Positions 46,001 through 57,369 of a stretch of DNA of 59,319 bases are shown in pieces (the stretch's first letter is position 1; every line of letters starts with the position of its first letter). Below the pieces are notes generated by a model. It did no database searches and had not been told where the DNA came from. It saw only the letters and a list, made by a program, of their open reading frames with translations. Position numbers and translations under genes: made by a program. This DNA is from Welwitschia mirabilis (taxonomy: Eukaryota > Gnetophyta > Gnetopsida > Welwitschiales): contig JBOZIK010000001.1 of the NCBI GenBank assembly GCA_051453625.1, forward strand, positions 176,144,233 through 176,203,551, given 5' to 3'.

Positions 46001-49000
46001 TGAGTACAAAGATAGCTAGGAGGTTTGCCCAGAAGTAGCCATCCTTGAAAGAGTGCATAATAGCCTTTTGATTGACAACTCTTGCATCAAAGATGAACAA
46101 GACTAAGTCATCTACTAAATCGATATCTAAAAAAAATTAATAGGAGAGCATTCCATTTAGGAGAAAAGAATTAGCACAAGTAGGTGTGGATAAAGTAGAA
46201 GCGAGAATGTTTGATTGAGTAACAGAAACATTAGTGATGATTTAATGACTAAAAAGCCTAAGGATTCCTTCATAAGATTCATTCACTAGGGGTGAGTTAG
46301 GGCCTAAGATTGGACCAAAAGGCATTAATGATGGACAACAAGTTAATATTCCTATACAATATTTTATTGATTCCAAGAGACAGAGGAGGCTAAGTTAGCC
46401 AAAATATGATTATCGATCCAAGGACACAATGTGACCTTTTCTTTTTTAATAATGATTAGAAGGGATTAAAAAATACCTTAAATCAAGTACCAAGTATAAG
46501 ACAAGATGCTATGGTGTCGAAGTAAGCCATGTTATATTCCCAAGAGCTTAAATAAAATTTAATAAAAAGGTACCTTTACCTAAAATAAATATAGTTAGGT
46601 ACGTAACAAATACCTAGGGGCATAAGATACCACTCTTTAAGGAACTTGATAAAATAGCTCTATAACTTTAGGAGAATGGGTGTCTATAACATGAGATAAC
46701 AACAGCCATGCACCACTTATGTTCATGTTCCCAAAGGCACTCCTCCCATTTAGGATGATTCGTGAAATGTTAATTCTTGGTAAGGTTGTTTACTTTACAT
46801 TAAATTAAACTACATGGCCCATTGCTTATGTATAGATCTTCATTGATATGATGCCTTTAATATGTGGTCATATTATGATATAATTCTCTAACGTGATTGA
46901 AAAAAACTCTTTGTGTTAGCTTGACAAATTAAATCAAGCCATTATTAATATTTCTTACAAGATTATAGGATGATTTATTTTTAAACATTTAGTGTAATCT
47001 TATTGTGTAATGATTATAAACTCGTATAATCACCTTATCTTTTACACTCATAGTTATGTTGTAATGACTGTGGTAGCTTGTCTTGTAGAAGGCTATGTTA
47101 GAGGAGGGTGTAGAAAAGACTTTATAGTTGAGCTACCACTAATCATTTTATTAAATATTGCTATTTAGCCTAGAACATATTAAAATTAACATTTGAATAG
47201 TAAAATACTTAAATCTAGCTTAACTAATATACATTTCTTGAAAACAAAGAATGAAGAAAATAAAAAATGGAATATGAAGATTTTGAACTTGATAATAAAC
47301 CCCTTATTATAGTCTCCTAGAGAATTCCATAGTTTTAAATTTAAAAAAGGTAATTAGTAGTTTAATTTGAAATATCAAGATAATGAAGGATAACTTGATT
47401 GATTAAAGATAAGCAAAGTAAAAAACACCCAAATTCTATTTTTAGTAAAAATGATAGAAATGAGAAAAAGATGGACCTTATCCATAATGATAAAATGCCA
47501 TTCAAAGTAGACATTCTTATCTTGATGCATTCATGTATTGGATTGATTAAAATTCATGTCAAGAAAAGGTTAGAACATGATAAATAATGGGTAAGACACA
47601 ATTTTCAAATATAATATTAATCCAATTTATGTTTATACACACACACATACACACATACATAGGTATACCCTAATTGATGCTATCATGTCATGATAGGATT
47701 GTGAAAAGATATTGCAAGCATGTTGTCCATTGACAACATTCAAAACATGTGTAAATTGTAGTATTGCTTTAATTATGATATCGCGATAGCCTATAATAGT
47801 TCTTAAAAAATTATTAATTGTTTATTACTTATGTAATTTTCTATAACATAGATAGTAATAGATGACACTAATCGAACATTGACAGTTAGTGGAAGGAGTA
47901 TTTTCTTCACATTAACTAGTGATGAAATCATTCCTTCTTTATTGAGCTTATTGAATTCATTTTATTTTTTATTACAGTGTAATCTCTTTGTGATAGAACT
48001 ATTGCTTAAGAAGGAAATTGTGATATTTTGATTTTCTCATTATCATTGTTATTATTTCAATTATTATTTTATTTTTTTACATTTTATTTTTATCCTTTTT
48101 TATGACTTTTTTAAGTTCTTAAATGGTACACACTTTGTACTATGCATATCTCTTAAAGCGTGATGATACTTTGTTTTCATGTAACTATGTATTTTATTTC
48201 ATGAAATAAGGTGAGTGGTAGAATGCCATAAAACCTTAGTTGATGGCATTAAATTTTGGCTAATCTATATTTATTGAAGAAAAAAATGTTTTATTATGAT
48301 TAAAGCATTTTTAATCATAGATTTTAGTTAATAGAATTCAAATTTCATTACTTCATTTTAATCTTGTGATCATGTTTTCCACTGATGACAAAAACTAACT
48401 AATTTATTAATTTGAATGTTTTGTGCCATATATCTAAGAGAATTGACATCACATCACTATTTAAGTCATGAATGTAAGTTACCATCAAAAGCACAAGTGC
48501 TGGCACTCAAGAATTCTAGAAAACTAAGGGTTTATTAGGATACAAAATCATAAAAAAATTTCAAGATTGTGAATTCATAAGGCACAATCCCGTAAAGTCA
48601 TAAACAAGAATATCAAATTATAGAGAAGTGCACACAGTCACAAGAAAATTTATAATATTACTAGTGATTAAGAACATTAGTAAGATAATAAGTAAGCATG
48701 AAACTAGAAAAGATCACAAGTGAATAAGATTATAATTTTGTAGAGAGTTCATAATAAGAAACAAATTAAAATAAAAAAGATAACTTAATGGCAGAAATTC
48801 CCATTAAGTAGTGTATGTATTTATGATCAAAATAACTAAATCTTCCTATTGTTTAAACCTTATGTTCATTTCATAAAAAGGAGTTATCTTTCTTCTAAGG
48901 ATCATCCAGACTTGAGTCCACAATGTGATCATAGGTTACTGCATTATCAATTCCTAGTAAGTTTAACATTAGCTCTTAATAATTTTGGATAAAGCATGAA

Positions 49001-50339
49001 ATTAAGTTTTAGAAAATTAATTTCACTTTAATAAATCATATTTTATCTACTTTCGATATACTCTTTTTTTAAAAAAAGGGCTCTAATGCTTGTTCATGAA
49101 TACTGATAATGTTGAAAGTATACCATCAGGAAGTTCATCAATCGAGGAAGTAGTTATGTTATCTAATTCTCTCATTTATGTATCATAAAGTAAAGTACTA
49201 GGAACCATTAATCATTGGCCTACTAAAGAGGTAGCATTTACATTTACTGTCTACGAAATCTTAATCTAGATATGGTAGGATTACTTATTCCCTTTATGAT
49301 TTTTACCAAGCTCTTAGAAAATTATCAAATTAAAAATTATTTTAAAAATAACTATAAAATATGGGTTTTAATTTAGATTTCAAAAGTGCCAAAATAAAAT
49401 CAAGAATCTATGAAGCTATTCTAAGGTAAAAATTACAATTTTTAACATTTTTATGAATGGTAATATATCAAAAGAAAATACTAAAAAGATGTTTTATGAG
49501 ATATGGATAATAAGGAATAAATTTACTTGAAATTCACTATTTCATGTTAATATGATAAGCAATGATAATGTTAAAAATGAACTAATTAATACATGTTATT
49601 AATTTAGAATTCAATTACACAAATTAAATACTTTTCTACTGATCACCTAATTCACTCTTGAAATAATACATATCAATCAAAAAGGTTAGATATCATAAAG
49701 GATCCTCATATTAATGTAGAAGCACAATAGAATAATTGGGTTATTTCTGCCTTTTATGTGGCCTTCGGATATTCCTATTGAATAACAAAAGTCTCGAGAG
49801 TATAGCTTTTAAATATGAATTGTAATAGTATAATGCAAAAAACTGTAGTATAAAATCCTGAATTATATTTTATCTTATACATGGAAATGGAATATGTGTT
49901 ACATGAAAGGATTGTTACCATTGAATATAATGCAAGTAGGTTCATGTGTAACTACTAAGTAATTCTTTAGATGCCCTTTATTTAGTTACAAGTAGGTAGA
50001 TTCTTGTGTTTCTACCTAAATATTTCTCTCTTGTTTCTTTTCTTCTTCTTTTTTTGTTTGAAATATATGTTTCTTTTCTTTTGAATATTATTTTCTTGAA
50101 GATAGTAGTTTACGAGTTGCTACTATACTTATGAATTTAATTCCTTCCATGCAATGTAATTGATATGATGTAAAAAAGCGTTATGATGTGGAAAAAATGA
50201 TAGTAGAATACTTATTAAATTGGTAATTTTAAAATTAGGACATGAATCAAACACCAAACATTGTAATCAAAAGAAACAATTATATCTCTTCATAATTTCA
50301 AACATTTTATGGTTAAAAAGAAAGACATCAATTTCATGC
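43068..50339. other. 7.3 kb AT-rich DNA without recognisable gene
   Basis: Frames at 43916-44098, 44576-44878 and 47399-47587 are short, biased and motif-free. A small (CA)n-like run lies at 47636-47664. Around 50100-50150 one segment (agtagtttacgagttgctac..tatgaatttaattcc) faintly recalls SINE family II. The stretch lies between the two halves of the direct duplication. Confidence 0.4.
47636..47664. repeat. (AC)n-like microsatellite
   Basis: acacacacatacacacatacat: short, imperfect run. Confidence 0.8.
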
Positions 50340-52548
50340 TAATCAAATATAAATGAGAAATTAGAATTTATGTTATCTGGAAAAGAATAAAAGAAATATC
50401 TCAAGTTAAGAATGAAATAAGAATTAAGATAATTTTAACATAAATCTCAATCCTAAAGATGAAACATGGTAGACATGTATATTGATATGAATATTAGGGT
50501 AATTGGTTAGTGTTCTTAAGGATTTTAAACATATTAATCATACTAAATTGAGATTATATCAAATCTTGCCTTCATTATTAATGTCTTTTTTGTAGGATAT
50601 ATATTTTCAAATTTAAGTCTTCATCCCATACGTTAATAATCTTGTTACAAGAAACACATAAAGAAAAGATAAAACTATACTTAAAAATCTCCATTCTTTA
50701 AACTTTATAGAAATTAGAGTATAAAATGTAAACACATACACATGATATTGATTTTTGTAATCATAATATGAAATGTAAACAAATAATTAAGGAAGGATAT
50801 CAAATTTAAAGCCTTTATTAATTTTATCTTCTTCAGATTTTCAACCATCATGATGACCCAAAAAAGAATTTTAATAAGTTTTAATGCTTATAAGGCCTCA
50901 TAGTATGTCAACTAAAAGCATACAATCAACTAGAATCATCCAAGAGTTTGAATCCATGACCTTGTAAATCAAGATGAGTATTCTAAAAGTTAGAATACAA
51001 CTTCATTAGTAAATAAATAATTATAAGAAGTATTTATATCAAATTTTAAGAAATTATACATATCCCAAGAAGATAAGGAAATGTAAACAAAAAACACATA
51101 AATTATAAAATAAAGACTTTGATAAAGATTTAAGGATCATGAACACACCATGAAACGTAATGATGATATGTAGATTTATAAAAAATAATAATAAACAACC
51201 CCATGAAGGTGAAAATGCATATAATACTATAATAAAAAGATGAGTGCACTCTAAGAAGTAAATACATATATGAAGATAGATAACACTATGATTGATAAGA
51301 ATTTACTTTTAATTAAAATGAAATTCTTGAAAAAAAATCAATATTTCTAGATCAATAATTACAAAAAATTTAAACAAATTAAAACTAAGCATTTATAATC
51401 TTACATTCTCCATTTTGACTTAAATAAAAGGAAGGGAAAAATGGTATATATAATATTAATTCTCACTTTTGGAATATAAATTTTAGTTTTGATTTTTCTT
51501 GTTTAATATTTATAACTTATTATCTCTTTAACATTAATCATTGTAAGATTCATATAATTAAAAGTTCAAATTTAATGCTATTATTATTTTCTACGTCACT
51601 CTCTATAGATATTATGCTATTGTCTATTATCACTTTTTTCAATGACATTAATCTATTGTATTCCTTTTACATTAGGTATTGTGATTTCCACTTAATATTT
51701 TCTTACTACTACATTATTATACCATATCAAATCATGTTATAAATCTTTGACACTTAAATTTAATTAATATACTCCATTCTCAATCTCCTCTTTATCTTCA
51801 ATTAATAATTGAAAAGAGAACTAGTTGATAATGTCGTTTATAAAGAAATAAACTCATGTGATATAAAAATCATTATATGCACTTAAGTCTAATTTAGATT
51901 TTGATCTATGTTCATGATTTATAATTATTAATATTTTAATTTTTTAATACTATTAGTAAATTTTAACATTAAAAGTTGTTCATACATCATGTGTCACATT
52001 CTCAACATCATTACCACAAAGTTGGGATAACTATAATTAAAAGTGAGTGAAGAAATGACATGTTCTTAATGTAAGGATTACATTCTTCATGAAGTGAACT
52101 TTATATTGTTGGTTTAGTTCTTTATGGATTTCAAAAAATTTCACTTAAATTATCATTTCATCCACATAACACATATATTCCATGTAACAAGTCACCAATT
52201 AAGTCTCCTCTATATTGAATGTAATGCGAAAAAACTTTGAATGGTTTTCATCACTTAATCTACAATGTAGTGCTTTAATGGTATTTTCCTAAGTAAATAT
52301 ATGTTTGCAAATTAGAAAACTCATTATTAAAGGATAACTTCTCTAGCACTACAAGAATTATGGACTCATCAATTTATTTTAGTAAAATACTATATCTTTT
52401 ATGATTAAAGTGTTAATTAACTGATTTTTACCATAATTCCTATGGAAGAGTGCTGAAACATGTGAAATTAACTAGGATAATCATGGCTATTATCATCATA
52501 TCCTGAGAAGGTTTTGGACATGGATTCAATGTAATATAAACTAGACTT
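50340..52548. repeat. 2.2-kb direct duplication, copy B
   Basis: Partner of 39768-42065 in the same orientation. It keeps the antisense SINE I and lacks the SINE II present in copy A. No coding frame is conserved between the copies, so it is not a gene duplication. Confidence 0.8.
50790..51008 (-). mobile_element. SINE family I copy, antisense, inside duplication copy B
   Basis: Counterpart of 40223-40423. Flanks 50775-50789 and 51009-51023 match at 14 of 15 positions. Relative to copy A it has an additional internal stretch near 50915-50945 (aagcatacaatcaactagaatc). Confidence 0.75.
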
Positions 52549-52599
52549 AAATTATTGAAGAACCAAGGATTTTATGCTAGTTTGTAAGCTATTTGTTTT

Positions 52600-53000
52600 T
52601 GATTATTTTAGGGGTAAAAATCTTTGTTTTTATTGTTTTATTTTATGCAAATCTATTGTACCATAATGAAGGCTAGGGAACATAAGCGCTGCATTAGGAC
52701 ATATGTAATATGGTGAACTACCTCTCCTATAAATATGATAAAACCCATGAAATTGTTCATATTGTATTCAAGCCGGTTCTTCTAGTAAAAGAGTTTGGCA
52801 TTTGGCCTCTTTGGACAATACTTCTTTGTTGCTCTCTTTACATATAATGGCCTCAAAGGAATACTAACATGTTATTAGATCAATTACAATCAAGCGTTCT
52901 CTGAAAGATTCGCAGTCTAAAGTTAGAAGTGACTCAAGATTAGGGCTTTTTTTTATACTAAAGTTTTTTTATTATAGCTTTTTAAGTTAAAGTCTTTTCT
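52600..53000 (+). promoter_or_regulatory. LTR-like promoter segment with TATA box
   Basis: TATAAATA at 52729-52736 lies in a GC-moderate context followed by a pyrimidine-rich leader, as in LTR R-U5 regions. The copia gag remnant at 53890 lies about 1.1 kb downstream, so this may be its 5' LTR. No LTR ends or primer-binding site could be fixed. Confidence 0.3.
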
Positions 53001-53889
53001 TCCTATGAAGTCTATCATGAAAGGATTATTTAATATAAGCCATTTTGGATTGAATAAACAAGGCTAATGAGATTTAATAAATTTTATTTTTAAAAGAAAA
53101 TTAGTTCATTCTCTTTTCTTTACTATTTCAAAGTAATAGCATGATTTTTCAGTAGTTGTAAATTATAGCTAGGCTTTTGGTTAAGGTAACGATAGTAGGC
53201 TGGTAGAGTAACAACTAAAAATTAGCAACCAAGATCTGTTAGAAGATGAGACATTTTGAGTATTCAAGAGAGTAATATCCAAGATTTTTAAAATCATTAA
53301 TAAGAGGTTTTAGTAAAAAAATCGTAGAGTTTTTGGATAAGAGTTATTAAGGATTTTAAGAGGCTTTTCCACATATATTTCTATGTAAGGGCCATTGACT
53401 TTTAAAAAAGGAAAAAAGAAAAAAATCTTAATAAAGTGGTATATACTATCATAAAGTGTGATTGTGGTCATAGTAATAGTTTAAAAGTTAAAAACGTTGA
53501 CATTAAGCCCAATTTTGCTAGAGCACAACTAGGATGGATAACTCCAAGGATTTTGTAGTAATTATTCTAGTAGAGTTATATACCTTTCAGCTTGTTGGAT
53601 GTTATATTGCCTTTTTTAATCCTTTTAAATTGTAAATAGTGAAATTACTCTTTAGAGATGTAAATTTATAAAACCTTGCAACTAGCTATAATGCTAGTTA
53701 ACTTCAAAACTAGAGAGTCAAACTAGGAATTCTAGTATAATAGACTTTTATTAGTAGAAAAGGCAAAGCAGATGTACACAGGACATTTGAAGGAAAACAA
53801 GCATGATTCAACATAACTAAGTGCATATGAAACTAGTCAAGTAGATGTTGATGATTGATGTGTAGTGGACGAGGTGCTATCTTCTTCTT

Positions 53890-54560
53890 TTTTTGATAAC
53901 AAAAGAACATGATCATAAGATTATGTAAAAATGTGATACTGCATGGGAGATTGTGGAGATGTTTAAGTAAGTGTTTAGTAAGAATTCTGACATGGAGTTC
54001 ATATATCTTCTAAATAAGATGAACAATCTTAATATGGAATAAATCAAGTCATTGAGTGTTATCAATGAGATTTAAGGAATTAAGGATATCCTTAATAAAG
54101 ATTATCATCAATAATTCATAACATGGACATTTCTCATCAAAAGTGCATAGGTGGTCCTAGCATATGATCAAGTCATTACCACTCTCTTGGTAGATGATAA
54201 TTTAAAACCTATGGACTTTGAAAGATTAGCAAGAGTTCTTATTAATCTTCATAAAAACTATGATGCGTTTCCATGGATAATGAGGAAGCCAGTGCTATAA
54301 GAGATAAGATAAAGTATAGCATTAATGTAAATTATCAAAAGGAAAGCCAATGTAAAGGTAAAATAAAGTAAGATAAAGGAAAACCAGAAGAAAGAAAGCT
54401 ATGAAAAAGGTTTTAAATCCAATAGCTCTAAATAGAAGAATAAGAAGGCAAATGTTCATCTTTTACATGAGTGCAATATATAATTTGATTAGATCAAGAA
54501 AAAAGATCAAGCTTGTCAAATGGAGGCAAGGATTAGACTCATCTAATAGTAAATAAGAAT
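53890..54560 (+). pseudogene. copia gag remnant (UBN2 type)
   Basis: Broken plus-strand text: CDTAWEIVEMFK, then LLNKMNNLNME, INEIKGIKDILN-like, AYDQVITTLLVDDNLKPMDF and a Lys-rich tail with a trace of a zinc-knuckle region (KKDQACQMEARI). This is the order of a copia gag: the capsid-forming domain, then the nucleocapsid. Several stops are present, so it is inactive. Confidence 0.55.
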
Positions 54561-55449
54561 ACATAGTGGTTCATTTAATTAATGAAGAGGTAAATGGATC
54601 TTGCATATTTCATGAAGATTATATTTATGGTGATCTTATGGGTGATTAAACTAAATAAATAGGTAGTGCAAAATTAGTAGTAGCTATTATAGAGGTTTGT
54701 TGAATAATGGATTTATGAATAATACATCATATCAATCCTATAAAGGATCTCTTATACAGTTTAAATGAGAAGTTCTAAAGTTTAATCAACATGATGGAAA
54801 AAAATATCTAGCCTATTTAGCTATTGGGTCTATTCTGCTTCAACTATTAAATGGATCAAAGGGACTCCAACTTTAAGATGTTTTACATATGTAGGTTTAA
54901 ATCATAGTCTATTACCTTTAACCACATTAATAAGAAGAGGTTATTATGGAAAGTGAATGTTTGTCATGTCCATATTTTTGCTAAGATTAGAAAACCTTCT
55001 TAGTTATTTAGATAAATAAATAAATAAATATTAAAAAAATAATGATAATAAATAATTGTAATTTCTAATTATTTAAAAATAATATTATCTTAAATAAAAG
55101 TAATAGTAAAGATAAAGTACTTACATGTTATTAGTTTAGAATTTATCAACAAATTAACTACAATTATAACCAAGAGTAATCAGATAATTCATTTAATGTC
55201 ACCTTATCTAAAGCTTGAATTCTCAGTACATTAAGCTTATGCATGAGTTTTATTTATTATAATGAAAGATTTAATATTTGGATTATCTTTGGAAACTAAC
55301 TGTAGTTTTGATGTAGAGTTTTCTCAATTATATTATGTTCATGAAATAGTAATGATATGTAATCTAAAGTAATTGCTCAAGTTATTTATCTCATGTATTT
55401 AGATTTGTTTATAAGATATTTTTATATTATTATTTACACCAAGTGGCCA
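54561..55449. other. AT-rich DNA without recognisable gene
   Basis: Short frames only. Near 55015-55120 there is A/T-only low complexity (aataaataaataaata). Confidence 0.45.
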
Positions 55450-56738
55450 GGCTTGGAAAGGATATGTTATGAATGATAGGATCGAGAACCATAGAGTGAG
55501 GGCAACAAATAATATAAGATTAATTAATCTAAAAATAACTTGCATTAAATAGATTATTCTATGAAGTGCACAATGAGTTAAACTACTGAAAGTAAAGAAT
55601 CAAAAAACAAAAGCACAAATCACCAATTTGATGCAAGATAGATGTATAATGATTTAGGAAACTCTCATATTCCACTCTTAATGATCAACTTCTCTTAAGC
55701 TTGATCTCAGATCTCTGTTACTCCACCAGGCATTCCAAGTTTACCTGTAACATTTACAAGTGGACTTTTCTAGGCTAAGTCTCAACCTTTAGAATAGACT
55801 TTTAAAGGCTTAGTCCCAACCTATAGCATGGAATTTTCAAGGTTTAGTTTTAATAAGTGGAGCTATTCTCCTGTAGAAATACACCAATGAAGCTCTAGAT
55901 CTGACTTTAAATGGAGAACATATGCCAATGAAAAATCTCCTTAAGTCAGATATGTAGAAGCCAAGACATAATAATGTCAATGCATAGCTTGATCTTTCAG
56001 ATCCAAATGACTTTGCTAAATAAGAATAGTTCCAAAAGATTTTATTGGTCATCTATGGCTTATCTATTTATAATGGAAGGCTACTAGGGTTTATTACATT
56101 TGAATTATACCTCCAACGGCTATAAACGACTAGAAAATGTCTACCTAATGGCTAGGTAATGAATACATAAGATTTAGAAAAAAATTCTTTTCCGCATCGT
56201 CTGATTGACCCCATAAAAATCCAATCGACCCCACGTGGTGCCGTGAATTATATAGGTTACCCAAGAGAATTATTTAATCACCCCAAGTTTTTCATCTCCA
56301 TGTTCGATTGACCCCACTTGGGTCCAGTCGACCCCAGTCTAGTCGACCCCGTCTTGGGTCTAGTTGATCCCTTTTCTCTCAGTCTGGGAATACAGTCTAT
56401 TAGGTCCTCAAAGCTGGTCTACCCCACGAAAATCTGATTAATCCCTTTTCATTCGGTTTAGAGACACTGGTTCTTCAAGTTATAGGTCCATTTAACCCCA
56501 TCAAACTCCAATTGATCCCTCTGAATGTAGTCCATTTTCCTTTGGTAGCTTTAGGTGTGGTCAATCCCTTTAGGATCTGGTCGTTCCTTTTGAAGGATGA
56601 TACAATTAAACAAGTTTTTGGTGCACATTTTAGTTCCATCTTTTAACCTTTAATAACTTTAAACTCTTCCGCACAAAATACACAAAGTTTACTATACACA
56701 ATACATTAGTTTAACATCAATTGGCAAAATATAATCCA
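55450..56738 (-). repeat. 3' LTR of the right-hand copia element (left limit approximate)
   Basis: On the minus strand the LTR starts TGGATTATATTTTGCC at 56738, right after a polypurine tract (reverse of 56739-56760). The TATA box TTATAAATAG reads at about 56074-56063. The U3 holds degenerate GC-rich repeats with the core 'GGGGTCGAC' (plus strand 56205-56560). Near 55762-55860 three roughly 34-bp repeats (acttttNNaggcttagtc) occur. The left end is inferred only from the length of related LTRs. Confidence 0.55.
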
Positions 56739-57369
56739 ATAATCTTCCCTTTTGACATTGATGGTAAACAAACAAGTGATTTCAAGATCAAACAAATTTA
56801 AGCTCTTTTACTAAATAAATTTAAGGCATATTAACATAGTAAAAACTTCCCCTTTTCATAAAGCCATATAAGTAATATTAAGCAACAAGTGTAAACCAAA
56901 TACAAACCATGTTTAATTTGATGTGAATACTACATTTCTCTCCCTTTGACATCAATGGAAAAGAATACAGACAGAGAGATAAAAAATTATAAGTCTTAGA
57001 TATGTGATGAAAAATATCATATTTTCTCCTCCTAACTTTATGCCATATATAAAAATAATAATCATGATAGAGTTTCAAAGAAAGAATGTAAATGAGATGA
57101 TAATTTTCAATTCATAGTATCCAAAAAGAAAACCAACTAGGTTATGGTTAAGATGATAAGACAAAATAAAACATTGGAATATTTGAAATTCGTAGATAAA
57201 ATTTCACATAAATTATCAAGAGATTAAAACAAAAAGGATAAAATAAATTACAATCTTTTCTTCTATTACTGTGATAGCTATGGAATTTTAAAAGACTTGG
57301 AAAACACGTGTAAAACCCATCGGCCAACCTGTTCCCATTTACCGAATATCAAGTTTGGTCGAGTGTCTT

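Noticed and set aside
39768-52548. Confident call of an LTR retrotransposon pair
   Set aside because: No primer-binding site, polypurine tract, TSD or coding remnants were found, so only a direct duplication is claimed.
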